64,000 bases of DNA from Crossiella equi (GCF_017876755.1 NZ_JAGIOO010000001.1:1612001-1676000), one strand, 5' to 3'; positions 43,821-52,775 are shown, numbered from the stretch's first letter. Made by a program: numbers and translations. Notes: generated by a model not told the origin, from the sequence alone.

Positions 43821-44459
43821 TCAGTCCAGCAGCTCGTACCCCAGCTCCTCGCACGCCTGCGCGAGCTGCCCGGTCAGCCCCTGGTGCGCCAGCGGCAACA
43901 GCACGTCCGGCGCCGGGGGCAGCACCGAGGCGGCGGGCGGGTCCCACAGGCAGATCGCCGGGTCGCCGCTGTCCAGGTTGGACCGGTACCACAGGCCGTC
44001 CAGCTCCGGCGCGGCCTCGCGGATGGCCCGCGCCCAGGCCTGCGTGACCTCCGGCTCGGCGTGCGAGAGGTCCGGCGAGGCGCCGAACCGCGCGGGCCAC
44101 GGCCCGGTCAGGTCCAGCAGCCGCAGCGCGCGCTTGGGCCGCAGCATCACCAGGTGCGGTGACCGGGTCTGGCGGTCCACCGCCGAGTGCGACCGGAAGA
44201 CCTCGCCGACCGAGGTGCGCAGGGACAGCGCGAAGTACAGCACGCCCTGCTCGTTGTCCCGGTTGGGCGCGCCGTCCTCGGATCGCGGCTGGGTGTCGAA
44301 GGTGCCGTGCGGCAGCGGGCCCACGGTGCGGAAGGAGCTCCAGCGCTGCGGGTGCCTGCCCCCGGCGGCGAAGATCCGCACCAGCCGGGTGGTCCGGTGC
44401 ACCTCGGTGAGGTCCTCGTCCCGGATCGCCCCGGCCAGGTCAGGAGGTAGCGGGCTCAT
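43821..44459 (-). CDS. RES-domain protein (NAD-degrading toxin family)
   Basis: 212 aa. The RES-type fold is suggested by an early Arg-rich strand (VHRTTRLVRIF), the Gly-Tyr/Phe-Ala-Ser core (GVLYFALSLRTSVGEVFR, containing the family's conserved Tyr and Glu) and a late GLWYRSNLDSGDPAICLWD strand. RES proteins such as MbcT and ParT-like enzymes degrade NAD+ or ADP-ribosylate targets and are normally paired with an Xre/MbcA antitoxin immediately upstream. None is present: the upstream gene, 3 nt away, is an Lrp regulator that follows a peptidase gene. It may be a domesticated enzyme rather than a toxin. Confidence 0.72.
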   Translation of the reverse strand: MSPLPPDLAGAIRDEDLTEVHRTTRLVRIFAAGGRHPQRWSSFRTVGPLPHGTFDTQPRSEDGAPNRDNEQGVLYFALSLRTSVGEVFRSHSAVDRQTRSPHLVMLRPKRALRLLDLTGPWPARFGASPDLSHAEPEVTQAWARAIREAAPELDGLWYRSNLDSGDPAICLWDPPAASVLPPAPDVLLPLAHQGLTGQLAQACEELGYELLD

Positions 44460-44462
44460 CGC

Positions 44463-44912
44463 TCAGACCGCCGGGGGGCGGTCCTCGTAGGGCGTGGACA
44501 GCACCACGGTGGTCCGGGTGGACACCAGCGCGACCTCCCGGATCCGCCGCAGCAGGTCCTCCAGCGCGGTGGCCCGCGCCACCCGCACCAGCAGGATGTA
44601 GGACTCCTCGCCCGCCACCGAGTAGCAGGACTGCACCTCGGGCAGCACCGACAGGCGCTGCGGGTAGTCGTCCGGAGCCGCCGGGTCGATGGGGGTGAGC
44701 GAGATGAACGCGGTCAGCGGCAGCCCCACCTGCTCGTGGTCGAGCCGGGCCACGTAACCGCGCAGCACCCCGCGCTGTTCCAGGCGGCGCACGCGCTGGT
44801 GCACCGCCGAGACGCTCAGCCCCACCTTCTCCGCGAGATCGGTGAAGCTGCATCGGCCGTCCTCGGACAGCACCCGCAAGATCGCGCGGTCGATCGGCTC
44901 AAGATTCGTCAC
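44463..44912 (-). CDS. Lrp/AsnC-family transcriptional regulator
   Basis: 149 aa from the GTG at 44910-44912, which overlaps the stop of the upstream peptidase gene (GTGA). The HTH is LEPIDRAILRVLSEDGRCSF followed by TDLAEKVGLSVSAVHQRVRRLE; the C-terminal RAM ligand-binding domain spans about 65-140 (GLPLTAFISLTPID, SCYSVAGEESYILLVRV). Lrp-type proteins bind amino acids and form octamers. Being translated with an Xaa-Pro peptidase suggests it answers to amino acids released by that enzyme. It is the middle gene of a peptidase-Lrp-RES operon. Confidence 0.94.
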   Translation of the reverse strand: MTNLEPIDRAILRVLSEDGRCSFTDLAEKVGLSVSAVHQRVRRLEQRGVLRGYVARLDHEQVGLPLTAFISLTPIDPAAPDDYPQRLSVLPEVQSCYSVAGEESYILLVRVARATALEDLLRRIREVALVSTRTTVVLSTPYEDRPPAV

Positions 44913-46060
44913 ACTGGAAGTACTACCAGTTCGTGGGGCTGGTTGTTCAACCGTTCCACACCCTTGTCGGTCACCACGACGATGTCCTCGATGCGTGCGC
45001 CCCACCGTCCCGGCAGGTACACGCCGGGCTCGACGCTGAAGGCCATGCCCGCTTCCAGCACGAGGTCGTTGCCCGCGACGATGTAGGGCTCCTCGTGCAC
45101 CTCCAGGCCGATGCCGTGGCCGGTGCGGTGCACGAAGTACTCGCCCAGACCGGCCTGCTCCAGCACCGACCGGCCCGCCGCGTCCACCGACTCCGCGGTG
45201 ACGCCCGGACGCACGGCCTGGACGGAGGCCTCCTGCGCGGCCAGCAGCGCGGCGTAGCTCTCGGCCACGTCGGCGTGCGCGGGCTCGCCCAGCACGTAGG
45301 TGCGGGTGCAGTCGGAGTTGTAGCCCTCCACGACCGGGCCGCCGATGTCCACGACCACCACGTCCCCGGCCCGCACGACCCGGTCGGAGAGCGAGTGGTG
45401 CGGGCTGGCGCCGTTCGGGCCGGAGCCGACGATGACGAACTCGGCCTCGGTGTGGCCCTCCTCGACGATCGCGGCGGCGATGTCCGCGCCGACCTCGGCC
45501 TCGGTGCGGCCGACCTTGAGCCACTCGGCCATGCGCGCGTGCACGCGGTCGATGGCCGCCGCGGCCTTGCGCAGGCCCTCGATCTCCACCGCGTCCTTGC
45601 GCATGCGCAGCTCGCGCAGCACCGGCCCGGCCAGCACCTGCTCCGCCTCGGGCAGCGCGGCGCGCAGGGGCAGCACGTGCCGGGCGGCCATGGCGTCGGC
45701 CACGGCGACCTTGGCCGGGGCGTGGCCGGTGCACTGGAGCAGGTCGGCGACCAGGCGGTACGGGTCCTCGCCGTCCACCCAGGTGATCACCTGCACGCCC
45801 AGCTCGGCCAGCGGCACCCCGTCGTAGCCGGGGGCCTCCAGCTTCGGCAGGACCAGGGCGGGCGGCGCGCCCGCCTCGGCGGGCAGCACCAGCACGGTGA
45901 GGCGCTCGAAGGAGTCGCCGCCCGCGCCCAGCAGGTAGCGCAGGTCGGATCCGCCAGCGATGAGCAGCGCGTCCACCCCGGCCTGCCCGGCGGCCTGGGC
46001 CGCGCGCTCCAGCCTGCCCCGGTGGGCGGGGACGTCCACTGCTCCGGTCTTCGTCGACAT
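44909..46060 (-). CDS. M24-family Xaa-Pro dipeptidase/aminopeptidase
   Basis: 383 aa. The N-terminal creatinase-like domain (about 1-150) precedes the pita-bread metallopeptidase domain with all five metal ligands in order: Asp in VVVDIGGP, Asp in NSDCTRTY, His in TGHGIGLEVHEEP, Glu in SVEPGVY and Glu in ARIEDIV. It would remove residues from peptides with proline at the second position, using Mn or Co, in the cytosol. The ATG at 46058-46060 is followed by MSTKTGAVDVPAHRGR. First gene of the operon that continues with lrp and the RES gene. Confidence 0.93.
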   Translation of the reverse strand: MSTKTGAVDVPAHRGRLERAAQAAGQAGVDALLIAGGSDLRYLLGAGGDSFERLTVLVLPAEAGAPPALVLPKLEAPGYDGVPLAELGVQVITWVDGEDPYRLVADLLQCTGHAPAKVAVADAMAARHVLPLRAALPEAEQVLAGPVLRELRMRKDAVEIEGLRKAAAAIDRVHARMAEWLKVGRTEAEVGADIAAAIVEEGHTEAEFVIVGSGPNGASPHHSLSDRVVRAGDVVVVDIGGPVVEGYNSDCTRTYVLGEPAHADVAESYAALLAAQEASVQAVRPGVTAESVDAAGRSVLEQAGLGEYFVHRTGHGIGLEVHEEPYIVAGNDLVLEAGMAFSVEPGVYLPGRWGARIEDIVVVTDKGVERLNNQPHELVVLPV

Positions 46061-46070
46061 GACACCTACC

Positions 46071-47306
46071 CTATGCCGGGTCCATCCGCCGCCACACCGG
46101 GAACACCAGCGGGCACAGCGTGATCACCAGGTACAGGGCCGCGAGCAGCAGCAACGTCGCGGGAAGGCCCAGCGCCTGGGCGGCGAACCCGGCCAGCAGC
46201 GCGCCCAGCGGCATGCCCGCCGAGCTGCCCGCGCCGCCCACACCGAGCACGGTCGGCCGCAGGTCCTCGGGCACCCGCTCGTACTCGACCACGGCCAGGA
46301 TCGGGTTGATCGCCCCGCACAGCACGCCGCCGACCGCCATGGTCACCAGCAGCACCGGCAGGCCCGGTTCCAGTGCGAACACCACCAGCCGGGGCGCGCC
46401 GACGAGGAGGAACACCGCGGTGAAGACCGGCCAGCGCGGCAGCCTCGGGCCGAGCCAGGCGTAGACCAGCGTGCCCAGGGCCGCGCCGCCGCCGAAGATG
46501 CCGCTGAGCAGGCCCAGCGCGACGGAGCTGTCCAGGACGTCCTTGGCGTAGAGGGGCAGCAGCACCGAGCTGAAGGCGATGTCGAACATGTTGGTCAGGC
46601 TGAGCATGAGCGTGATGCCCGCGATGAGGCGGTCCCGGCGCAGGTAGGACAGGCCGGTGCGCAGGTCGGCGAGGTAGCCGCGCAGCCCGGCGCCCCGGGA
46701 GGCCGCCCCGCCGCCCGCCGGGACGAACAGGGCGACCAGCGCGGCGGAGAGCAGGAAGGTGCCCGCGTCCACGAGCAGCACCTCCGCCGCCCCGGTGACC
46801 GCGATGAGCACCCCGGCCAGGGGCGCGCCGAACATGCGGGCCAGCCGGGACACCCCGTCGGTGGCCGAGGCCGCGCGTTCGATGGGCGTGCCGCCGAGCG
46901 CGGCCAGGACCGGGACGACGGTGGCGCGCGCGGTGTCCCCGGGCGCGCGGGTGAGCCCGAGCAGCACGGCCAGGGCCAGCAGCTGCCAGAACGCCAGGCC
47001 CGCGGTGAGGTGCAGCAGCGGGATGGCGGCCACCGCGAGGGCGGCGAGCAGGTCGGAGAGCACGCTGGCGCGGCGGGCACCAAGGCGGGCCACGGCCGGT
47101 CCGGCCAGGACCGAGGAGGCGACCACGGCGGCGAACTCCACGCCCGCGACCAGGCCGGTCTGGACCGTGCTGCCGGTGGTCTCCAGCACGAACCAGGGGA
47201 TGGCCAGGAAGGTCATCGTGGTGCCGCACACCGAGATGGCGTTGGCGGCGAAGACCGCGAGCAGGGGCGCGCGGCGGCGTAAGGCGGGTTCGGCGGTGGT
47301 GGTCAC
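46071..47306 (-). CDS. MFS transporter (drug-efflux type)
   Basis: 411 aa from the GTG that overlaps the ArsR stop by a few bases. Twelve hydrophobic segments are apparent, with the MFS loop between helices 2 and 3 (GPAVARLGARRASVLSD) and its symmetric partner (LGPRLPRWPVF). It resembles the actinomycete efflux permeases usually paired with ArsR/MarR-type repressors. Export of an antibiotic or toxic metabolite is likely; the ligand is unknown. Expression should be controlled by the upstream ArsR repressor from the operator at 47899-47936. Confidence 0.92.
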   Translation of the reverse strand: MTTTAEPALRRRAPLLAVFAANAISVCGTTMTFLAIPWFVLETTGSTVQTGLVAGVEFAAVVASSVLAGPAVARLGARRASVLSDLLAALAVAAIPLLHLTAGLAFWQLLALAVLLGLTRAPGDTARATVVPVLAALGGTPIERAASATDGVSRLARMFGAPLAGVLIAVTGAAEVLLVDAGTFLLSAALVALFVPAGGGAASRGAGLRGYLADLRTGLSYLRRDRLIAGITLMLSLTNMFDIAFSSVLLPLYAKDVLDSSVALGLLSGIFGGGAALGTLVYAWLGPRLPRWPVFTAVFLLVGAPRLVVFALEPGLPVLLVTMAVGGVLCGAINPILAVVEYERVPEDLRPTVLGVGGAGSSAGMPLGALLAGFAAQALGLPATLLLLAALYLVITLCPLVFPVWRRMDPA

Positions 47307-47896
47307 TTCTCCCCCTCGGGTGCACGGGTGCGCGGGAAGGCCTGCCACTGGAGGGTCACCGGGGTGTCGTCCTCGGCGCGCGGCCGCTCGTAGCGGTCGA
47401 GCAGGGCCTCCAGGTCGGCGTTGAGCCGGGTGAGCTCCTCGGGCCGCAGCCACATGAGCCGGTCGGCCAGCGCGGCGGCGCGCAGCCACTCCTCCGGCCA
47501 CTGCTCGCTGGTGCGCAGGAACTCGGTGGTCTTGCGATGGTGGATGTCGGCGACTCCGTGGAGGAAGACGCCCAGCACCTCGCGCGCGGCCGGGTCGTCC
47601 CGGTGGTCGGCGAGGTCGAACTCGGTGTACCGGTGCCGGGCGCGCCACCACCGGTCCCGTTTGGTCCCCCGGTCGGGGTCCTCTTCGATGAAGCCGTGTT
47701 CGGCGAGCTGCCGCAGGTGCCAGCTGGTGGTGCCGGAGCTCTCCCCCAGCCGCGCGGCCAGCCCGGAGGCGGTGGCGGGGCCCTCGGCCCGCAGCAGCCC
47801 CAGGATCTGAATCCGCAGCGGGTGCGCGAGCCCCCGCAACGTGCGCGCGTCGAGCCGCGTCGACCATTCCCAGTCCTCACTCACCCGGGTGAACAT
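47303..47896 (-). CDS. ArsR-type (HTH_20) transcriptional repressor
   Basis: 197 aa from the ATG at 47894-47896 (a TTG at 47920 is in frame but lies within the operator). The winged HTH spans about 15-85: LAHPLRIQILGLLRAEGPAT, LAARLGESSGTTSWHLRQLA, HGFIEEDPDRG. No metal-binding cysteine pair of classical ArsR is visible, so the signal is more likely an organic ligand. A longer C-terminal helical extension (about 100-190) is typical of this actinomycete subgroup. It overlaps the MFS gene, and its own promoter contains a perfect 12-bp inverted repeat. Confidence 0.93.
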   Translation of the reverse strand: MFTRVSEDWEWSTRLDARTLRGLAHPLRIQILGLLRAEGPATASGLAARLGESSGTTSWHLRQLAEHGFIEEDPDRGTKRDRWWRARHRYTEFDLADHRDDPAAREVLGVFLHGVADIHHRKTTEFLRTSEQWPEEWLRAAALADRLMWLRPEELTRLNADLEALLDRYERPRAEDDTPVTLQWQAFPRTRAPEGEK

Positions 47897-47898
47897 AC

Positions 47899-47936
47899 AA
47901 CCGCCAAGAACTCTCTGCAAAGACTTCTTGGCGGTT
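47899..47936. promoter_or_regulatory. Operator: perfect 12-bp inverted repeat before the ArsR-MFS operon
   Basis: AACCGCCAAGAA (47899-47910) and its exact complement (47925-47936) are separated by 14 nt, starting 2 bp upstream of the repressor ATG. The inner part AAGAACTCT...AGACTTCTT is itself nearly symmetric. It also lies 32 bp before the divergent exonuclease gene, so both directions could be affected. Confidence 0.75.
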
Positions 47937-47967
47937 CTTGTCGGTTACCCGTGGCAGGCTGTGCCGG

Positions 47968-48915
47968 GTGAGCGCCCCTCTCGTCCTCATCGACGCCGCC
48001 AGCCTGTGGTTCCGCGCCTTCTACGCGGTGCCGGAGTCCATGACCGCGCCGGACGGCACCCCGGTGAACGCGGTCCGCGGCTTCACCGACATGGTCGCCC
48101 GGCTCATCACCGACCGCCGCCCGTCCCGCCTGGTCGCCTGCCTGGACGCGGACTGGCGCCCGGACTTCCGGGTCAAGGCGCTGCCCAGCTACAAGGCCCA
48201 CCGGGTGGCCGAGGACGGCGATGGCGCGGAGGAGGAGGTCCCGGACACGCTGACCCCGCAGGTCCCGGTGATCCTGGACGTGCTGGACGCGGCGGGCATC
48301 GCCACCGCCGAGGCGGTCGGCTACGAGGCCGACGACGTGATCGGCGCCCTGGCCTTCGCCGAGACGAAGGACCCGGTCGAGGTCGTCACCGGCGACCGCG
48401 ACCTGTTCCAGCTGGTCCGCGACACCCCGGTCCCGGTCCGCGTGGTCTACGTGGGCAAGGGCATCGCCAAGGCCGAGGTCTTCGGCCCGGAGGAGCTGGC
48501 CGCCAAGTACGCCATCCCGGCCGCCACGGCGGGCGAGTCCTACGCCGCGATGGCCATCCTGCGGGGCGACCCGAGCGACGGCCTGCCGGGCGTGGCGGGC
48601 ATCGGCGAGAAGACCGCGGCCAAGCTCATCACCCAGTTCGGCACCCTGGACAACCTGCTGACGGCCGTCGACGACCCAATGGACCGGGTGCTGACCACGC
48701 GCCTGCGCGCCAACCTCACCGCGGCGGCCGACTACCTGGCCGCGGCCCCCACGGTCGTCCTGTCGGCCACCGACGCCCCGGTGCGCCACTACCGCCCGGA
48801 CCCGCTGCCCGCCTCCCCCGCCGACCCGGAGCGGTTCGCCGCGCTCGGCCGCCGCTGGGGCATCGACCGGTCCCTGGACCGACTGCTGAAGGCGTTGCGG
48901 GACAACAACTCCTGA
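47968..48915 (+). CDS. 5'-3' exonuclease (PolA N-terminal domain/ExoIX-like)
   Basis: 315 aa from the GTG at 47968. FEN-type nuclease without polymerase: metal-binding acidic residues appear in LIDAASLWFRAFYA, ACLDADWRPDFR, YEADDVIGALAF and VVTGDRDLFQLV, and the helix-hairpin-helix in GLPGVAGIGEKTAAKLI. It corresponds to the exonuclease domain of DNA polymerase I and is present as a separate gene in many actinomycetes. Probable role in removing RNA primers or flaps. The divergent neighbour is the ArsR repressor, with the operator in between; a functional link is unlikely. Confidence 0.95.
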   Translation: MSAPLVLIDAASLWFRAFYAVPESMTAPDGTPVNAVRGFTDMVARLITDRRPSRLVACLDADWRPDFRVKALPSYKAHRVAEDGDGAEEEVPDTLTPQVPVILDVLDAAGIATAEAVGYEADDVIGALAFAETKDPVEVVTGDRDLFQLVRDTPVPVRVVYVGKGIAKAEVFGPEELAAKYAIPAATAGESYAAMAILRGDPSDGLPGVAGIGEKTAAKLITQFGTLDNLLTAVDDPMDRVLTTRLRANLTAAADYLAAAPTVVLSATDAPVRHYRPDPLPASPADPERFAALGRRWGIDRSLDRLLKALRDNNS

Positions 48916-48949
48916 CCTGGTCACCGGCCGCCCGCACCCGGGCGGCCGG

Positions 48950-49612
48950 TCAGGCCACCGCGAACCCCACGGCCTCGGCCTCGGCGCGCACCTCCGGCCA
49001 GCACGCCGCCGGGTTCAGCTTGTGCGCCAACGACTCCGTGAGCACCGCCCCGTGCCACAGCGCCCGCAGCGCCTGCCGGTCCACCGGCCGGTCGTCGAAC
49101 CCGGCCACGTACTCCTGGTACACGCTGGAGGACTGCGCGACGAGCAGCTGGAACAGCCACTGCGAGCCGTCCGGGTCGTTGCCCGCGGGGTAGGTGATCT
49201 CGCCGGTCTGCCAGCGCGTGCCGTTCCACCGGCGCCAGATCAGGGCGGTGACGGCCAGGTTGTCGTCCTGGTCGAAGGGGGGCAGGGCCAGGAAGTCGTG
49301 GAAGTCCGAGGGCAGGTCGTCGACCAGGCCCGGCCAGGGGTCCAGGTCGTCGCTGGCGTACGGGCTCATGGCCGACTCGTGGTCGAAGCCGCGCACCACG
49401 GCGCCCGCCTCGGTGAAGACCACCGAGTACTCATCACCCGAGCCGTTGTCCATCCAGGCCAGGTCGGCCTCCGGGGTCCAGCCGACCTGGAAGCCGTGGG
49501 TGCGCTGGCCCGGGTCCGGGTACAGGATCGCCTCCAGCACCGCGAGCACCTGGCAGCGGTGGCGCAGCGTGGGGATGTCGGGCAGGGCACGGGCCACGTC
49601 CTGGGCGGTCAC
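48950..49612 (-). CDS. Hypothetical protein
   Basis: 220 aa, GTG start. Acidic, soluble, without cysteine clusters, signal peptide or membrane helices. Notable features are a Trp-rich middle (DPWPGLVDDLPSDFHDF, IWRRWNGTRWQTGEI) and a helical C-terminus (ALRALWHGAVLTESLAHKLN). I do not recognise a domain; the layout recalls small actinomycete proteins annotated only as hypothetical. It is followed by a gap of 30 bp to the next leftward gene upstream, so it may belong to the same transcript. Confidence 0.8.
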   Translation of the reverse strand: MTAQDVARALPDIPTLRHRCQVLAVLEAILYPDPGQRTHGFQVGWTPEADLAWMDNGSGDEYSVVFTEAGAVVRGFDHESAMSPYASDDLDPWPGLVDDLPSDFHDFLALPPFDQDDNLAVTALIWRRWNGTRWQTGEITYPAGNDPDGSQWLFQLLVAQSSSVYQEYVAGFDDRPVDRQALRALWHGAVLTESLAHKLNPAACWPEVRAEAEAVGFAVA

Positions 49613-49642
49613 CCCACCATCAGAGCACGGGGCACCGACAGT

Positions 49643-50650
49643 TCAGCGGTACTTGGCCGTGCGCTGGTGGAACTCGTCCAGGGGGTCCAGCCCCAGGTAG
49701 GCCCACGGGATGCCGTGCAGGCGGTCGCCCATCGCGGCCAGGTGCGTGCGCGTGCGCGCGGGGTCCATGGCCATGCAGAACGCGCCCGCGAACAGGTTGT
49801 GCGCCTCCAGGTCGCGCGGGTGCTTGCGCGGCTCGTCCTGCCAGTGGTCGGCGGCGCGGGCCAGCTCGTCGGCGACCGCGGTGAAGTGGCGGACCTGGAG
49901 CGTGGCGATCTTCATCGGGCTGCGCTGCTCGACCAGGCGGCGGTAGCGGGGCAGGTAGGTCTCGAAGTGGGCCAGCGGCAGCATCGCCACGAGCGGGTCG
50001 CCCGGGTCGGCCTTGTCCACGCAGCCGTGCGCGAAGGAGAGCATCTCCTCCTCCGAGCCGCCCCACTTGGCCGCCAGGTACTGCAACCGGTGCCAGTGCG
50101 CCGGGTAGAGCATCGGCGCGCGCTCCATCACCTTGCGCCACAGGTCGTCGTTCTGCTCGCGGTCGACGTTCAGGCCGCGCGCCACCGGCATCAGGCTCAC
50201 CCACGGCGCCGCGTCCTGGGGCAGCAGCTTGGCCGCCCGGTGCAGCGGTTCGACCGCGCGCCGCAGCGTGGCGTGGAAGACCTTGGCCCGGTCCTTGCCG
50301 ACCGAGGCGCCCGAACCGGAGCCGCGGATGGCCCAGGCCTCCTGGATGCGCGCCTCGCCGACCAGCAGCCACAGGTCCGGGTTGTCGGCCTCCTCGGCGA
50401 TCGCGGCCAGCTCGTCGCTGTGCCCGATCACGGTCTTGCCGAGCACCGCCACGCGCTGGGTGCGCACCTCGGGGTCGTCGTGGGTCTCGGCGAGCACGGT
50501 CAGGCCCGCCTGCAGCCCGCCCGCGTCGACCTCGGCGACCGCGGCGTCGAGCACCGGGTCGTCGTAGGTCCGGTCCTGGACCATGACGGGCCGGGCGACG
50601 GCGGCCTCTTCCTTGCGGGCCGACCTCTTCCCCCTACCGAACAACCCCAT
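49643..50650 (-). CDS. Hypothetical helical-repeat protein (TPR/DUF4034-like)
   Basis: 335 aa. After a basic start (MGLFGRGKRSARKEE) the protein is almost wholly helical, with repeated 30-40 residue units suggestive of TPR-like solenoid (VLGKTVIGHSDELAAIAEEA, LLVGEARIQEAWAIRG, FAHGCVDKADPGDPLVAML). The motif AHWHRLQYLAAKWGGSEEEM with its Trp-Gly-Gly-Ser is shared by proteins I recall as DUF4034-type. No catalytic residues can be named. Cytosolic. Possibly co-transcribed with the hypothetical gene at 48950. Confidence 0.8.
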   Translation of the reverse strand: MGLFGRGKRSARKEEAAVARPVMVQDRTYDDPVLDAAVAEVDAGGLQAGLTVLAETHDDPEVRTQRVAVLGKTVIGHSDELAAIAEEADNPDLWLLVGEARIQEAWAIRGSGSGASVGKDRAKVFHATLRRAVEPLHRAAKLLPQDAAPWVSLMPVARGLNVDREQNDDLWRKVMERAPMLYPAHWHRLQYLAAKWGGSEEEMLSFAHGCVDKADPGDPLVAMLPLAHFETYLPRYRRLVEQRSPMKIATLQVRHFTAVADELARAADHWQDEPRKHPRDLEAHNLFAGAFCMAMDPARTRTHLAAMGDRLHGIPWAYLGLDPLDEFHQRTAKYR

Positions 50651-50692
50651 CTGGCCACATTATCCCGACGTGTGTGGCACCAGCGAGGTGCC

Positions 50693-51898
50693 TCAGAAGT
50701 ACGAGCCGGACCACGGCACCTCTGGTACCTGGCACAACCGGTCCGCGCGGGCCAGTGCCGCCGGGTCGTGCACGGAGACCAGCCCGGCCGCGGCGAGCGC
50801 GCTGGGCGACTGGTTGCCGAGGTAGAGCATGGCCAGGGTGTCCACGTCCAGGGACAGCTGCGCCTCGGCCGAGGTGCGCTCGGCACCGTCCGGGCCGATC
50901 CGGTAGTTGCCGGTGTTGGCTGGCAGGAACGCGTCCCGCACCCCCAGCACGACCGGTTCACCCGGCCCGTACGAGCGCGCGGCCAGCGCCGCGCCGACGT
51001 CGGTCAGGCGCAGCCAGGTCTCGTCCTTGACCGCCGTGGTGCTCGCCGCGGCCCGGTCGGTGAGCAGCAGCTCCAAGGGCAGGTCCAGCGGCATCAGGTC
51101 GGCGAGCACGTGGGTGACGAGGTCGATGCCGAGCAGGTACCGCCACAACCCCGCCAGCGCGCCCGGGTTGCCCCAGTGCAGGTCCTCGACCTCGAGCTTG
51201 CGCCCGAGCACCGGCCCCTGCGGGTTGAGGGTGTAGAGCACGTAGCCGTCGTCCCCGTCCGGCCCGGTGTGCACCGCGGCCCACAGGTTCTCCTGGCCCA
51301 GGTGCGCGTACATGCGCGCCAGGGCCCAGTAGTGGCGGTCACGCTCCAGCCAACCGGGCCGGTCGGCACGCGTGCGCCGGTACACCGACTCCACCACGGC
51401 CTCCAGCTCGGCCGCCGCGACCTGCCGCACCTGGCCGGTTCTCGGCGCCTCGGGGCGCAGCGAGGCGCGTTCCCGGCGCACCTCCAGCTTCCGGCCCCGG
51501 GTGGCCACACCGTAGCCGAACCGCCCGTAGATCACCGCCTCACTCGCCCGCAGGCTCGCCAGGCACAGGCCCTCCTCAGCGGCTGCGGTCAGCTGGGCCC
51601 GCATCAGCGCCGAAGCCACCCCGCGCCGGGCGTGGTCGGCCCGCACCCCGACCCCCGTGACCGCGGCGTGCGGAACCCCTCGGGCCCCGGGCACGGTCAT
51701 GGGAGTGAGGAGGGACAGCGCGGTACCGACCAGCTCCTTGCCCGACCGGACTCCGAGTGTGCGCCCGGGCGGGTAGAAGCTCCGGACGATCTCCCACTGG
51801 CTGTCGCTCATGGGCGGTTTCAGGATCGAGCCCCGGAAGACGGTGTTCGCCTCGTGCAGCTCGTCCTCGCCCAGGACCCGTACCTCGTGCTCGGCCAT
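50693..51898 (-). CDS. Eis-like GNAT acetyltransferase
   Basis: 401 aa from the ATG at 51896-51898 (two further in-frame ATGs are 9 and 42 nt upstream). Layout fits Eis of mycobacteria: an N-terminal GNAT domain with the acetyl-CoA loop VTGVGVRADHARRGVASALM and the active-site tyrosine in YGRFGYGVAT, a second GNAT-like domain, and a C-terminal SCP2-like domain. The chain ends in Phe, whose free carboxylate is the catalytic base in Eis. Eis acetylates several amines of aminoglycosides and lysines of host or own proteins. Here aminoglycoside or polyamine acetylation is plausible, not shown. Confidence 0.93.
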   Translation of the reverse strand: MAEHEVRVLGEDELHEANTVFRGSILKPPMSDSQWEIVRSFYPPGRTLGVRSGKELVGTALSLLTPMTVPGARGVPHAAVTGVGVRADHARRGVASALMRAQLTAAAEEGLCLASLRASEAVIYGRFGYGVATRGRKLEVRRERASLRPEAPRTGQVRQVAAAELEAVVESVYRRTRADRPGWLERDRHYWALARMYAHLGQENLWAAVHTGPDGDDGYVLYTLNPQGPVLGRKLEVEDLHWGNPGALAGLWRYLLGIDLVTHVLADLMPLDLPLELLLTDRAAASTTAVKDETWLRLTDVGAALAARSYGPGEPVVLGVRDAFLPANTGNYRIGPDGAERTSAEAQLSLDVDTLAMLYLGNQSPSALAAAGLVSVHDPAALARADRLCQVPEVPWSGSYF

Positions 51899-51955
51899 GA
51901 CGGGCATGGTGACCGAACCCGGGGCACGGGTGCCAGGCATTTACCGGCGGGCCGC

Positions 51956-52669
51956 CTACTTGGGCAGGCTGACCTCGTAGACGGCGTCGGCGTTCTTCAC
52001 CGTGATGGTGACCGCCTTCTCCTTGCCGTCGATCTTGACCTTGCACTCGAAGGTGGAGCCCTGCGTGACGGCCTGGCCGCCCGGGCAGGTCACGCCCTCG
52101 ATCTTCTGCACGTTGTAGCGCTCGGTCAGGATCTTCTTGACGCCGTCCTGGACGGCGGCCTCGTCGAAGACCTTCTTCAGGAACCAGCCCGGCCACACGA
52201 AGCCGAGCACGGCGACCGCGGCCACCAGCAGCACCGCGAGCCCGCCCAGGATCAGCGGCAGCGCGGACTTCTTCTTCGGGCCGGTCGGCGGCTGGCCGTA
52301 GCCCGGCTGCTCACCGTAACCGGGCTGCCCGTACTGGCCGGGCTGGCCCGGGTAGCCCTGCGGGGGCTGCTGGCCGTAGCCCGGCTGACCGGGGTAGCCC
52401 TGCGGCGGCTGCTGACCGTAACCCGGCTGCGGCTGGCCGTACCCCGGCTGGCCCGGCTGCTGCTGCGGGTAGCCGCCGGTGTCCGGCTGCTGCGGGTAGC
52501 CCGGGGGCACCGCGCCCGGCTGCTGGCCTGGCTGCTGCGGGTAACCGGGCTGCTGGCCCGCCGCCGGGAACCCACCGGACGGGGTGCCCTGGCCAAAACC
52601 CGAGCCGTACGGCTGCTGGCCCCACTGCTGCGGGTTGTTCTCCCCGGGCGGGCCATACGGGCTGGTCAT
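51956..52669 (-). CDS. Proline/glutamine-rich single-pass membrane protein with DUF4333-like domain
   Basis: 237 aa from the ATG at 52667-52669 with GGAGG 6 nt upstream. The N-terminal 130 residues are a low-complexity Pro/Gln/Gly/Tyr region made of repeated GYPQQP and [14 protein letters not shown] units, presumably cytosolic. One membrane helix follows ([20 protein letters not shown]), then an extracytoplasmic domain of about 90 residues with two cysteines ([17 protein letters not shown]) matching the DUF4333/DUF4190-linked pattern of actinobacteria. Probably an envelope protein; function unknown. The repeat is a candidate for recombination length variation. Confidence 0.88.
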   Translation of the reverse strand: MTSPYGPPGENNPQQWGQQPYGSGFGQGTPSGGFPAAGQQPGYPQQPGQQPGAVPPGYPQQPDTGGYPQQQPGQPGYGQPQPGYGQQPPQGYPGQPGYGQQPPQGYPGQPGQYGQPGYGEQPGYGQPPTGPKKKSALPLILGGLAVLLVAAVAVLGFVWPGWFLKKVFDEAAVQDGVKKILTERYNVQKIEGVTCPGGQAVTQGSTFECKVKIDGKEKAVTITVKNADAVYEVSLPK

Positions 52670-52775
52670 CCTGAGCCTCCGAGTTCGTGGTGTTCGCGGC
52701 CTGTTCCGCACACGCCGCTGCGCGCGATCAAACCACAGCGGAGCGCCGCGCACCCCGCCGACCGGCCAACTCGCC

